A stretch of DNA of 64,000 nucleotides from Cryptomeria japonica (taxonomy: Eukaryota > Streptophyta > Pinopsida > Cupressales > Cupressaceae), in the NCBI RefSeq assembly GCF_030272615.1, contig NC_081414.1, positions 782,728,119 through 782,792,118 on the forward strand, read 5' to 3'. The translations under genes and the position numbers were made by a program. The notes under the pieces were generated by a model. The model saw only the letters and a program-made list of their open reading frames with translations, was not told the origin of the DNA and ran no database searches. Position 1 is the first letter of the stretch. Each line of letters opens with the position of its first letter. Shown here piece after piece: positions 31,595 through 43,921 of the stretch.

Positions 31595-32922
31595 GCATTA
31601 GCAGCAAAAATTGAAGAAAAGGATGAATGGATCATTGATAGTGGATGCTCGCATCATGTGACTAGTGATAAAAGCAAATTCTTATCACTTTAGTAAATTC
31701 ATGGAGGTCTAGTAAGATTTGAAGATGAAAAAGCTTGTTTAATCAAAGGAAGAGACACTATATCTTTGGATGGTAAGCACAATACTGACAATGTTTATTA
31801 TGTTGAAGGTTTAAAGCATAATCTTTTGAGTGTTGGTAAGTTAGTGGAAAAATGATTTCAACTACAATTCAAGAATGGAAAATGCAAAATAATGAACAAA
31901 ATTGGATTGGAGATTGCAACTGATAATCAGACTAAAGGTAATATCTTTCATTTGAATACTAGTGATAAGACATGTTTGATTGCATAGATTGATGAAAGTT
32001 GTTTATGGCATAAAAGACTCTATCATGTGAATTTTTATTCCATTGTAAAAATCACTTCAACTAAAGCAGTAAGGGATTTACCTAAGATTGTGAAATCTCA
32101 TAATCTGGTATGTAAGGAATGTCAAATGGGAAAGAAAGTTAGAACAAAATTTATGAGCATTTATGAGAAATCCAATAATATTCCTGATTTAATTCATACT
32201 AACTTATGTGGTCCAACAAAAACAACAAGTCTTCAGGGCGATAGATACTTTATGCTAATAATTGATGATTATTCTAGAATGTGTTGGGTTACTTTTCTCA
32301 GGGAGAAATCATAAGCTTTTGAAAGATTCAAGATATACAAGGCAATGGTAGAGAATGAAACTGACAAGAAAATCAAATGTTTGAGATCTGATCAAGGAGG
32401 AGAATTTACATCTAGGGAATTCAATGCATACTATGAAGAGAATGGAATCAAAAGACAACTATCAGCACCCCAGACACCCTAGCAAAATGGAGTTGTGGAA
32501 AGGAAGAACATAACCATACTAGATGCAACAAGAACCATGATGATGAATAAATTCTACCTCATATGTACTGGAGAGAAGTAGTAAATACATCAGTTTATAC
32601 TTTCAACAGAGTTCACATCAAAGGTGAAACCGGTAAGAACCCTTATGAGCTATGGTTTGGTCATACTCCTAATCTTAAATACTTCAAAATATTTGGAAGC
32701 AAATGTTATATTAGGAGAGATGAGTCTATTCACAAATTTGATCCTAGAAGTGATGAAGGAATATTTCTTGGTTATTCAACTGGAAGCAAGGCATATAGAT
32801 GTTATAATAAAAGACTGCGGAGAATCATTGAAAGTACTAATGTGAAGATAGATAAACACTTTAGAGGAGAATCAAGATCTATAGAACCAATAGTAGAAAT
32901 GATTATAAATGAACTGACATAG
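31595..32922 (+). pseudogene. K protease and integrase
   Basis: The protease core is WIIDSGCSHHVTSD, with a DSG active site. GAG-pre-integrase follows (HNLLSVGKLVEK, stop, WHKRLYHVNF). The zinc-binding part has CKECQMGKKVR. The integrase core has its triad in DLIHTNLCGP, RSDQGGEF and NGVVERKN, followed by NPYELWFGHTPNLKYFKIFG and DEGIFLGYSTGSKAYRCYN. In-frame stops occur near 31690, 31852, 31985, 32312 and 32480, and a frameshift near 32550 moves the last part to another frame. Confidence 0.88.
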
Positions 32923-33084
32923 ATTGCACTAGAATAGAATGAAGAACTAGTCACATTGGCATCATCAGAAAACTCAACTATGATTGAAGAACAACAGCCT
33001 GTAAGTGGAAATCGGAATAAACCTAGGTATGTAAGGTTGAATCATTCAGAAAATTAGATAATTGGAAATAAAAATCAAGGTGTT

Positions 33085-34661
33085 ATGACTAGAGGAAGAT
33101 TGGCAAATGAAGAGGTATGTTTAATTTCTCAAGTTGAACCAGCATCAGTTGTTGAAGCATGTCAAGATAAACATTGGATAAAAGAAATGGAAGATGAATT
33201 AGAACAAATTGAAAAGAATAATACTTGGAAATTAGTTCCCCAACCTAAAGACAAAAATGTAATTGTAACTAAATGGGTATTTAGAAATAAACTTAATGAA
33301 AATGGTGAAGTAATCAGAAACAAAGCAAGACTAGTTTATAAAGGTTATTCTCAGAAAGAAGAAATAGATTATAATAAAACCTTTGCACTAGTATCTAGAA
33401 TTGAAGTAGTAAAACTATTTCTTGCATTTGAAGCTCACAAGAACTATAAAGTTTATCAGATGGATGTAAAATGCACATTTTTGAATGGAGATCTTGAAGA
33501 AGTTTACATTGAACAACCTAATGGATTTCTATTAACTGATGTTAAGGATAAGGTTTGCAGGGTAAGAAAAGCTTTATATAGATTGAAGCAATCTCCTAGA
33601 GCTTGGTATGCTAGATTGGTTAAATATCTTTTAAAGCTTGGATACACAAAAGGTAATGCTGACAGTAATTTGTATTACAAAATCACCAATGATGACATTT
33701 TGGTTATTGAAGTATTTGTGGATGATATCATTTTTGGAGAAGAGATATGCAAAGACTTTGCTAACAAGATGCAGGAAGAATTTGAAATGTCTATGATTGG
33801 AGAGATAAAAAATTTCCTAGTTTTGTAGATTTCTCAAACAGATAAAGGTATATTCATATGTCAAACAAAATACTTGAAGGAACTTTTGAAGAAATTTGGA
33901 ATGGAGAACTCCAAACCGGTAAGCACTTCTATGACTACAACAGATAAATTGACATTAAAGGATGATTTAGCTCCTATAAATATGACAAGGTGCAAATATA
34001 TGATTGGAGGATTATTGGATTTGACACAAACAAGACCTGATATAATGAATGCAGTGTGTATTGTTTCAAGATTTCAAAGCAATCCTACAGAAATCATGAA
34101 AGTGTAGTAAAAAGGATTTTCTAGTATGGACAAGGCACAACAAATCTTGGTTTATAGTATCATAAGAATGACAATTTTGAGTTATGTGCATATATAGATG
34201 CCAATTGGGAAGGAGATGTGGATAACGAAAAGAGTACCACAGGCGGTGCATTGTTTCTTAGTAGAAGATTAATTTCATGTATCAACAAGAAGCAAACTTG
34301 TACATTATTATCTATAACAAAAGCATAATATGTTGTAGCAGCAAGTAATTGCACTCGAGTATTATTGATCAAGCAAATGTTCAAGGATATCAAGGTAAAA
34401 TTCAAAGAACCGATAATTATTCATTGTGATAATTCAACAGCAATAGATATATCAAAGAATCTAGTATTTCACTCTAAAACAAAGCATGTTTCTATTAAGT
34501 ATAATTTTTTGAAAGAGAATGTTGAAGCAAATGAAGTGAGATTGGTTTATGTGAATACTAAAGAGAAAATTGTAGATATATGTACAAAGCCTTTTCCTAA
34601 GGAAACATTTGAATATCTCAGAGAGAAGCTTGTGGTAATTTCCCCACCGGGAGAGACTTGA
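33085..34661 (+). pseudogene. K reverse transcriptase and RNase H
   Basis: RT begins WVFRNKLNENGEVIRNKARL, with MDVKCTFLNGDLEEVYIEQP, CRVRKALYRLKQSPRAWYAR and the catalytic FVDDIIFG (Tyr to Phe before VDD, seen in many copia elements). After a stop near 33826 it continues KPVSTSMTTTDKL and LDLTQTRPDIMNAV. Frameshifts near 34107 and 34340 lead to the RNase H end: IIHCDNSTAIDISKNLVFHS, KHVSIKYNFLKENV and DICTKPFPKETFEYLREKL, to TGA at 34659-34661. Confidence 0.9.
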
Positions 34662-34990
34662 ATGATGAAGATTGGCATCAAACTGGTAGGGACTAACAAA
34701 AAAATCTTTTTCCAGCTTTGATGAAGGAGATCTATTTCTCAGGGGGAGTAGTTAGCTGTATGTTATGTTCTTATTTTGATTCTTGACTACTTTGGCATTT
34801 GATGTCAAAGGGGGAGAGATATCTATGGAAAAGTATTGTACTTGGAGGGATGTATTTTGGTTTTTGTTTCTATTTTTGGTACAAAACTTTGTATTGATCT
34901 ATTTTGGGAGATTGTTGGTTTTTGGCATTTTGTTTTTGGCACTTAAATGTTTTTCCATCTAGTGTTGCCATCAATGCCAAAGGGGGAGAT
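34662..34990 (+). other. K 3' untranslated region and polypurine tract
   Basis: GCCAAAGGGGGAGAT (34976-34990) abuts the 3' LTR. Two further purine runs, TCAGGGGGAGTAG near 34740 and TCAAAGGGGGAGAG near 34804, resemble PPTs and sit in partly duplicated sequence (TTTGGCATT...AAAGGGGGAGA). Confidence 0.85.
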
Positions 34991-36068
34991 TGTTGGTATT
35001 ATGGATGACTTCATCATGTGTTGCATTAGTTTTGTCATTGATGTCGACACTTATCTTTCTGGAGGTCTACATTGTTGATTTGGCACTCTGGTTATATTGG
35101 TTTGTTGTTGAATCGACACATTATGGTCTTGACATGGATATTGGCTTATGCACAACCACCGGTATATGTTTCACCAATAGCTTAGGAAGTTGATGATGAC
35201 TTGATATCATTTGGAGATCATTTTTTTATGTCTAAGACATGGATTAGATGTTTACATTTGGTGTTTAGCTTATTGGTCTAATATGGTTCACATATTTGCC
35301 TTTCTCGGAAAATAGGTCTAGGCTATGGACCAATACAAGATATCATGTTCCAGATCAGCACGACATGTTTTGGAAATGGTTTATTGATTGGATAATGTGT
35401 AAATGTATTAAGGCCGACATATTGTATTGCATCAAGAATTATTTTGTAAATGTAATATCTTTAGGGAGCTGACCTAATCATGAGGTCTTAGGTTTTGTTT
35501 AAATAATTGTAAGATCTTATTTGAATATCATAATGAGTGTGTGTGAATATTGAAGATCATTGTGAAGAGAAAAAATAAGCAGATCTTTGAACAAATCATA
35601 CAAATGTAATCTGAAGGCTGAAGGAAAGGTTATAAAGGTGTTTGACACTCATGGTCAGAGCTTAAACTGGTATTGAATCAGTACATTGTTATTGGATTTA
35701 ACCATCCAATTGTAGTCAGTGTGACTCCTATTTTGTAATTGAGTAGTGAGCTCTAGGTAGTTGGCCTTTCTGCATGTGCAGACCCCATTATTGTATTCAC
35801 TTACTATCTACAATAGTATCATTTGATGGTGAGTAAGGTTTCCCATCATGGTTTTTCCCCTTACAAGGTTTCCACATCAAAATCTCTGTATCATGTCTTG
35901 TGGATGTTGTGTTGCTTTCTGTTTCATGCATTAAGTTGTACCAGTAATACTATAACTGTTAATCTATTTTACCGACACTGAGTTTTAAGTTGAAATAATT
36001 TGTTTTTGGTTATAATTTATTGACAACTAATTTGCCCCCCTCTCAATTGTCCTTCTTGATTCCTAACA
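34991..36068 (+). repeat. K 3' LTR
   Basis: 1078 bases, TGTTGGTATTATGG to GATTCCTAACA, matching 29255-30463. Followed by AATCT, the changed copy of the GATCT duplication. Confidence 0.92.
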
Positions 36069-36073
36069 AATCT
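36069..36073. other. K target-site duplication, right (AATCT)
   Basis: Differs from GATCT at 29250-29254 by one base. Confidence 0.85.
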
Positions 36074-37799
36074 CTTCATGGTTTTTACTAGGGTGTCATC
36101 AACATAATCTTTCATGTTTTTGTGCATCATATCATGGAAGATAGTGGTTAGTGCTCTTTGGTAAGTCTCTCCTACATTCTTTAGTCCAAATGGAATGGCG
36201 TTCCAGTAGAAGGTTCCCCATGTACATGTGAAAGATGTCTTTTCTTGATCCTCAAGAGCTATCTTGATCTGATTATAACCAGAGAATCCATCCATCAATG
36301 AGTACATCTCATATCTAGCAGTCATATCCACTATCGTATCAATATTGGGAAATGGAAAATCATCTTTCGAACATGCTTTGTTGAGATCCCTGAAGTCTGT
36401 ACAAACCCTAATAGATTTGTCTACCTTTGATATAGGTGTTATGTTTGATATCCATTCTGCATAGTCTATAGCTTTGATAAATCCAACTTTTAGAAATTTT
36501 TCTAGCTCATCCTTGACTAGTAGTACCACATGAGGATGCATCTTATAGAGTTTTTGCTTGACTAGTTTAACTCCTATTGTAATAGAGAGATGATGCATCA
36601 TGAGAGAAAGATCTATGTCTGGCATACCGAAGTATGTCAATGCAAATTTGATCTTCTTTTCTGAAAAGAGGTTGCTGAAATCTTTTGACTCTTCAGCTAA
36701 TAGTGATTGAGATAAATGAATGATATGTGGTGTCTCTTGACTTCCAATAGTTACTGGTTGAGTTGGTTCAATCAATATTGAAGACCTTTCTTGGAAGTGA
36801 CATGGCAGCATATCAAGTATCTCACCCTCAGGTGCTTCAGAGGGGTTTTCACTCTTAGGTACATCCTTTGTTTTTAATTTTCTTTGTTCTGACACTGCCA
36901 CAGTGTGGTTTTCGTCATCAAAACTTTTGTTTTTATTTTTTAATTTTTTGCGACTGAGATACTTGATGTCTATCTCAGTCATGTTCTCACTTTTCTCACT
37001 AGTGGAAGAGTTCATTGGTTCAACTGCATTAAGACATCAAGCTAATGTGTAGTCATTGGTGAAGGTAGGTATATTCAAAGGTTGGTTGTAAAGAGTACAG
37101 TCAATTAGTTCAGGATGTACCAAGGATAAAGTTTGAACAGGTTCAAGGGAGTTCACGGTATTATTATCATAACTTCGGATCGACAAGTCCAGTTCCATTA
37201 AACTGCCTTGCGTAGGTGTCTTGAGACAATGAAGAGTTACAACACGATTATCGAAGTGTATGTTAATATTTAGTGGACCTAGCCTAGTAGACCTACTCCT
37301 AGCATTGTCCCCTACTTCAGATTGGACTACATATCATGGTGCGATAGTAATAGGGTCAGTAGGCAGAATCTCAACATTTATGATGGAGTAGTCATAATAT
37401 GATGTCGAATAGGTATTGTAATAAATAGAGCTTTTATCAGAGTTATCAGAGTCATAAAATGAAGTTTCTGACTCTTCTTCAAGTGATTGAGTAAAAGTAT
37501 GTATAGTATCAATACCTACATCTTTGATGTTGAAAGTTCCTTCATGATTTGGTTCATTGATCACCTGTATTTCACATACCTATTGACATAACCTTGTTGG
37601 TTATATTAGTCTGTGTCATCTTTTCCATTCAGCTTCCTTTGGACTGGTCCTGCTTCTAGCTTCTAATTCTTCTTTTGTAGTTCCATACCTGATTTGTTCT
37701 ATCTCATTAGAGAGAGAATTTTCTTGTGATCTTCCATCTTTCAGTTGTTCTTATAGTCTTCTTATCTTTTTAGACTTATTTTCTCTATTTCCTTTCGTA

Positions 37800-37804
37800 A
37801 CTTT
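37800..37804. other. B target-site duplication, left (ACTTT)
   Basis: ACTTT precedes B and recurs exactly at 54968-54972. Confidence 0.92.
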
Positions 37805-38857
37805 TGTGTGTGTGAAAAGTGGACTAAGAATCTATATCTACAAGACACAACACTTTAATCAAGTCATTACATGCATGGTTAATCAGATATAATCAATGAA
37901 TAATAAATCATAACAAATTGACCCATTGCCTTCTAAAAGATGTCAGTATAAGATTGCTCTCAGCTTATTTAGCAATGCCAATGACTAGACAACATCAAGA
38001 TGAAGGATTTAATCTATATGAGCATGATGAATGCTAGATGGATGCAATATTGATCTAACAAGATTTAAGCAATATTAAGCTAAATGATTTAATCAATATG
38101 AAATAATTAACATGCAATATATCAATGAGTCTAGAGCAAAAACAATATAATAACAATATATTCTCCAGCCTCCTTTCAATGAGAGATGAGCCTAAATTTA
38201 TAGAAAATTCAGAAAGAAACCAATGGCTAAGATCAAATGATGATGAGCGGTCAAGATTTTCCAAAAGGAAGCACAATCTAGGTAAATTGATGTGATTGGA
38301 TGTTTTTCTTAGTATTTAAAGGAAATTGAACTAAAATTAAGATAAAATCGGAATAAACTGATTTATTCTCTATTTCATTCAATTTTAATATTTAATTGTT
38401 TTAATTGTTTTCTCTGAGATTATTTATCAATTTTTAATTTGTTTTTCAAGATTATCTCCATCTGATTTCTTTTCTCAAATTTTTAATTCTTTCTTGGTCA
38501 ATTAATTCCTTTTTCGATTTGTTTCCTTTTTTTGAAGATTTGTGCTCAATTTATTTAATTAAAATTAAATCCTCTTTCTTGATTTGATGGCAAATTGATT
38601 TATTTAATTAAATATGCAAAAGATATTTAATTAAAATAAATAAGACAATTGTTTAAAATGATTTTCTTGGAATGATTTAATCAATTAAATATAAATATTT
38701 AATTAATATTGGTTGATTACTTTTGCCATGTGACATGTGATGATTAAAGAATTAATTGTGTGCTCAAGATTTATTTAATTGCCTTTGGTTAGGACCTTGG
38801 TGATGTTGTCAAGATTAGGGGCTCCATGGTTTAGATGACCATTTTTAGGGTATTACA
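37805..38857 (-). repeat. B 3' LTR
   Basis: On the minus strand it starts TGTAATACCCTAAAA and ends in CACACACACA. AT-rich, with TTTAATTAAAT-type stretches. Matches 53918-54967 and 59513-60559. Confidence 0.93.
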
Positions 38858-38872
38858 TTTGCCCCTCTTTGA
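38858..38872 (-). other. B polypurine tract
   Basis: The minus strand reads TCAAAGAGGGGCAAA directly before the LTR start TGTAATACC. Confidence 0.88.
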
Positions 38873-39788
38873 ATTAAAGTGCGAGCAGCGCGTTAGTTCA
38901 AAGAAAATTTGATGTCTAGGAGATACTAGTTCTGAACTTGATTGATCATGAACTAGATTAAAAAGTGAGTTTTTAAGCTTGATTTGAAGCAACAAAGCTG
39001 AATGAAGTCTGATTAAAGAGATACGGTTCCCAAACTTGATTAAACTTAGGAATGATAGAAAACAAAAGATACCGAACTTGAACTTGATTGATCTAGACAT
39101 AGTGAGTGATGATAAAAACAGATCTTGAACTTGATTGATCAAGATACAATGAAGATAAACTATTCAGCTTGATCCAAAGCATCGAATACTGAACACCTGC
39201 TTAGATTTAGTGTGATCAAAGAAACTCCTTAACATTAAGAGATTGATTTGATTCAGAAATCTCAACTTGATATAAAGCGATGAAGTTGAGATGCCTCTAG
39301 TGATGAGGTCTTTTTTGATTGATTTTCTTTAGTTGAAAAAGATTTTTTTGCTCGACTTTCGATGAAGATTTCAAAATTTTCTCAACATTGAAGAATGTAA
39401 GGTCATAAGGTCACGAGTATGCCCCCTTGGGAGTAAAATCAAAAGATAGAGAGGGTACATGATTATAGGCAATATTTAGCAATGATAAGTTGTTTGAGCA
39501 CAAATTGAATCAGCAGATTTTTTTTTAATTTGAGAGAAATTGAGCGCAAAGTTGACTTGCAGAAATTAAATTGAGATTCAGCATTGATTAACGAGAAATT
39601 GAGTGCAATTAGAAGAAAGAAATGAGCAGCTGATGAAAAGAGAACTAAGTGGTCCAAATTCTGAAATTGACTAGCAAAATGATCTTGATTTTTGATTTCG
39701 ATCCCGAAAATGGACTCAGGACGGTCAAATTAGCTAAGGGTACAATTTTTGTGTCCATCGAAGCAAGTTGAAAAATTAGGTTTTTGGC
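38873..39788. other. B spacer upstream of the antisense PMD gene
   Basis: About 900 bases, AT-rich, with repeated GAACTTGATTGATC and AAACTTGATTA words (for example near 38935, 39030, 39080 and 39125). These short direct repeats lie upstream of the putative promoter. No ORF is supported. Confidence 0.6.
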
Positions 39789-39813
39789 TATATATGGGAC
39801 AAAAGTGTCATTT
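39789..39813 (+). promoter_or_regulatory. Putative promoter of the B antisense PMD gene
   Basis: TATATA at 39789-39794 is followed seven bases later by AAAGTGTCATTT (39802-39813), 66-71 bases before the ATG at 39860. G1 has the same pair of words in front of its PMD gene. Confidence 0.55.
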
Positions 39814-39943
39814 TCAATTCATTTTAACCCTCCAAGTTTGAGAATTCAAAAAACCTTCTATGGAGAAAATGGTGGTTCCTCCTTGTCAGCATCAATTTGA
39901 GCACCAGGGGAGACATAATCGACCCCGAAACTATGAGCCAATG

Positions 39944-40411
39944 GTAAGTGATCGATCTTAAGCCTATTTGTGTTTTCAAATTTGAAATTTTTTGTTCATG
40001 TTTCAAGTTTTCCACATGTTTGAATTTGTTCATCACGTTTTATTGTGCGAGACAGGATCCTGTCTCGTACGAGAAACTAAAAAAATTTGTTTTGTCATTT
40101 CAGACCATTAGATTTGTCATTCTAGGGCCACCCATGTGTCATACGACAGGTCTATAAAAAGAGCATTTTGTCGTGCAGAGTCTAAAAGTGTGTCATTTTA
40201 GCTTGGTTTGTCATACTAGAGCTATTCTTGGCTTGTACGAGATGCTGCTTTTCTATGTTTTGTCATTCGAGAAACAGTGAGCATTTTTGAGGGTGTAAAC
40301 ATGAAATTTTGATTTTGCATTTGGCTTAGTTGGATTTGCGTGATGTTTTACTTCTCTTGTAGGCTCATCTAGAATGTTTTCTGATGCTTCGTTGTTGGGT
40401 TTTTCTTGTAG
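39944..40411 (+). other. Probable intron of the B antisense PMD gene
   Basis: Donor ATG|GTAAGT and acceptor TTTTTCTTGTAG|GT are near-consensus; 468 bases, phase 0. A second acceptor-like CTTCTCTTGTAG lies at 40351-40362. The position matches intron 1 of the G1 gene. The intron contains TCGTACGA-type words and a 20-base palindrome. Confidence 0.65.
40048..40067. repeat. 20-base perfect palindrome
   Basis: CGAGACAGGATCCTGTCTCG equals its own reverse complement. It is followed by TACGAG, linking it to the TCGTACGA words of the leader. Confidence 0.9.
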
Positions 40412-42263
40412 GTTTGATTACCTCCTATGTTATTTAGATGTGTATACCCTCCTACCATGGCATTAGTGCAACATTTATCTAAGGTTGAGAAGGCTCATAT
40501 TGACTTGTGCGGCTTGACTCATCTGTTGGGATTACCTAATATCCATGTGAATCATGGAATGCCCATGGCATTGGTAGAGCATTTTCATTCGAAGCATAAC
40601 ACATTTCATCTGCCAGTGGGGGAGTTGACTATCACTCCTGAGGATGTATATAGGATCCTTTGTATCCCTTTTGTTGGGGATAAGGTGGATTATGATTTAG
40701 GGCATCTTCCAGGATTACAGGCAGTGAGGCATGTCTTTGGTGATCCTAACATTTTGACTCAGTCCATGAGTTGGGATATTCTTATGAGCAGGTACAGTGA
40801 GGAGTATCCTCTGGCATGCATCCTAGCAGAATTGATAGGCTATTTTTTGATGCCAGATAGAGGGCAGTAGGGCTTCCAGTGCGGATTGGGCCGAATGTTA
40901 GAGAGGTTAATAGAGACCCCTCAGAGACTTGGCTGGGGCACTTTTTTATTGGCCCACATGTATCAATAAATGCATGAGATCGTATAGAAAGATGGATGGA
41001 GCATGGCCATCGGGGTATATATTTTGCAGGTGTGGGCTTGGGAGCTCCTTCCTATGTGTCAATCGCTAGTAGCTGATAGCAGAGAGCTTGGGCAGCCGAT
41101 CATTTATAGGTATGTCAGATATATTACACAGCCTCATCTAGGCAAGACAAATTTCTGGAGATGGTAGCTTGATGACCTAATAGCCATCGTATGGAGACCA
41201 TATAGAGGTTTGGAGCTGTGAGATGACTGGTGGCTAGTTTGCAGGGACTTGTTTTTTACACGCCCACTAATTGGGAGGTCATAGACCATTCTGGAGTGAT
41301 TCATCATGTCTCAAGTGATGAGGCAGTATGGCCGACCTCAAGGGATCTCATAGGAGTACACAGCTTATGCATGGTATGTAGATGAGGAGAGATAGGGATG
41401 GTCTCTCCGGTTGTCTTATGCTTTGGTAATGCAGGAGTTGACAGGGTTACACCACTTGAGGTGGGATTACTTGGATAATGTAGTGGATATGGGGGTATTT
41501 CTCTAGTATAGAGATTATTTTCAGCAACATCCATTCCCATGTTTTACAGATCCAAGAGAGCATGCTCCTCATATTGAGGATGTTGAGGATGATTCCCCCA
41601 CACTAGCATAGGGATAGGGCCAGAGATAGGGTTAGGCACAAGGAGCTAAGACTTCGCGATGGGGTAGTGGTGATCCAGGTGCTAGCTGAGGGAGGACAGC
41701 AGAGGGGTGAGGGTGGATCCCTAGGAGGAGTGGGTATGAGATTGGGTGGGATGGAGGAGGCGCGAGTAGCACCTAGGCAGGTTCGGCAGCAGAGAGAGGA
41801 GCAGGGTGGAGCTGGACGTGGAGGTGGAGATGGGGGTGGAGAGCCTATGAGAGAGTAGGGGACAGACGCTGGACGGTCGATGAGGGTACGTCTTGCAGAG
41901 CTGCAGTCACAGTTGCTAGTGGCTCAGACTCAACTGGCAAAGCGAGACCGACATCTGGCCGAGATGAGGACTGAGTGTGATCGCCAGATCGTCGAGGTGA
42001 GGAGTGAGCGTGATTGTCAGATTGTAGCACTGAGAGCGGAGATGAGAGCAGAGATGGAGCCCCTACGATAGGAGGTCCTTCACTAGTCTAGTAGGGCATC
42101 TTACTATGTTGCAATGTATAGTGTTGCAGTTCTTGATGTGCAGCAAGTGATACCCTACTCAAAGTACATGGCATGGTCAGAGGGAGTGCGGGCACCTTGT
42201 CAGGATCTCGGACATCAAGCTCCTCCTCCACCACCATGTGATGAGGGAGAGGGAGCGAGCTAG

Positions 42264-43921
42264 ATGATTTCTTTTTTTGCAGCTTGGATATATATATTTT
42301 TTGTAGACACAACCATTTTTTGTAGCCTATGTGATTCTTGCTCCGATGGGAGTTTGTATATGTCTTTTGACATCATTTTGTACCTGGAGACTAGACATGA
42401 TATATACGAGATCCGATTTGACTTCATCATACTTGTGTTGATTTTCTTATGAGATGTCTTTTATATGCTTTAATCTATATGTATGCATTTCTTTTCTTGA
42501 ATGTATGAATGCAAATGATCATGGATGTCTATTTTTTTTTCTTTTCATATGCAAATAAATGATGATGCAAATAAATGAGGAGAATGATTAATGCAATTTT
42601 TCTATGCAATAAGATGAATGCAAATGAATGATAGTGAATATATGAATCTATATAAGATGCTCATGTATGCAGCTAACATCTCAAAACACAAGTACTTGAT
42701 CGGAGAAATGATGCAAAGAGACCACTTAGAGAATAAATGATGAAGCTTCCAACTCTCATTCAGAAAATAAAGAGATCATTGTTATTATGCCAAAATCATT
42801 CTAAATTCACAAGATGCAGAATGAAATGCAAGATGATATGCAAAATGCAACCTAAACCTAGTCACTGGATTTGAACACCTTAATTTTCATCATTGAGCAT
42901 TTTACAATTATAATAGGCAGGTTATGGTTTCTTGCTTTTCATGTGCAATATTAATCATCTTGTCCGCAATGACCTTTTTTTCATTCATATCATTGGACAG
43001 ATTACGCATGGACCCAGATTGCACAATAAAGAAATTCCCTCAAAATAGACAAATAAATGATGGGAACCTCCCTGTAGCATTCAAATAAGCGGAGTTGAGG
43101 TATGTGAAGTGATTTTACCTTGATGTGAAGGCTCTTATCATAGACACCCAACTAATTTAGATGTTTCCAGACCATTGGGATCATTCCTTCAAGCAGAAAA
43201 TAAAGAAGATATTATACCTCCAATCCTTGCTCCTCTTAGTCAAGATAGACTTCCTTGAGTTACTTAGAGGGATAATAATCGAAAACCAATATTAAAGACA
43301 ACACACAAATAAAATTTTCATGCATAGCTCAAACTATTTAGTGATTGGTTTTGGTTATGTTGTTTTGCTTGTTAACTCAGTGATAAAACTCTTCAGTAGT
43401 CAGGGGATAGGTAACTGACTCAGAGTGGATGACCAGGTTTCACTGACATAAGGTCGACTTGGTTGATATTGCTTAGGACATGTAATGTGCTTTGTTGATT
43501 ACCTAAAACTAGGGCATTGATCAGTTTCAAGCCATGAAGGTTCCAACGAACTAGGATGTCACAAAAGTGACTGAAATATGTACAAACGAAAGCAAATATG
43601 CAGGAAAGCGGAAATGCCAACGTTGCATTGATAGATAGAGTGCTTGAGTACAAGAGGTGCTTGTTTACCAAGTTTTCACCTGCTTAGCAGAGATTCATTT
43701 TTTATTTTTTACCAAGGTTCTTGTTTACCAGGTTTTCACCAGGGCATTTTCTCTTCTTTTTTCTTCTTCCTTTTTTTAAAATTTTTTTAAAGACTTTTTC
43801 TGATTTTTAGGATTTCTTCAGAATATTTTTTGATATTTAGGATTTCTTCAAAACATTTTCTGATTTTTATGATTTTTTTCAAGATATTTTCCACTGTAAA
43901 AGCTAATGCAGCGGAGAATAT
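42264..43921. other. B non-coding spacer between PMD gene and integrase end
   Basis: AT-rich, no supported ORF. Between 43790 and 43900 a unit of about 30 bases (TTCTGATTTTTAGGATTTCTTCA) is repeated about four times on a T-rich strand. The same region of C (26565-26640) has fewer copies. Confidence 0.65.

Larger units (their letters stand above)
29255..36068 (+). mobile_element. Element K: Ty1/copia retrotransposon
   Basis: LTRs start TGTTGGTATTAT (29255-30463 and 34991-36068). A PBS for initiator tRNA-Met and a canonical AAAGGGGGAGAT PPT are present. The order gag, protease, integrase, RT, RNase H is copia-type. It carries many stops and at least two frameshifts, and the first 165 LTR bases differ at roughly one in eleven positions by eye, so it is old. 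It is inserted into the RT region of element C. Confidence 0.93.
36069..37804 (-). pseudogene. C pol, middle: linker and N-terminal RT
   Basis: The minus strand holds the upstream linker (NEPNHEGTFNIKDVGIDTIH; YDYSIINVEILPTD) and the RT as far as the catalytic motif: HVVLLVKDELEKFLKVGFIK, VCTDFRDLNKACSKDDFPFP, MYSLMDGFSGYNQIKIA and KDYVDDTLVKTMK. From 37015 to the K junction the frame has no stop. Beyond 36068 the open frame runs into K LTR sequence, so its last ~17 residues are chimeric. The piece is bounded by K on the left and B on the right. Confidence 0.88.
39860..42263 (+). pseudogene. B antisense PMD gene, two exons
   Basis: Proposed exons are 39860-39943 and 40412-42263. Exon 1 has 28 clean codons (MEKMVVPPCQHQFEH...) and ends in phase 0. 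Exon 2 gives, after one TGA at 40415, the PMD: MALVEHFHSKHNTFHLPVGE, TPEDVYRILCIPFVGDKVDY, WDILMSRYSEEYPLACI, LIGYFLMPDRG, ILQVWAWELLPMCQ and QPHLGKTNFWRW. A Gly/Arg-rich segment and a coiled coil (LAELQSQLLVAQTQLAKRDR) follow, ending APPPPPCDEGEGAS before TAG at 42261-42263. It lies antisense to B, tail to tail with pol. Stops (40868 and several after 40960) and frameshifts mark decay. PMD is shared with MAIN-like host genes and transposons; its role here is unknown. Confidence 0.75.
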
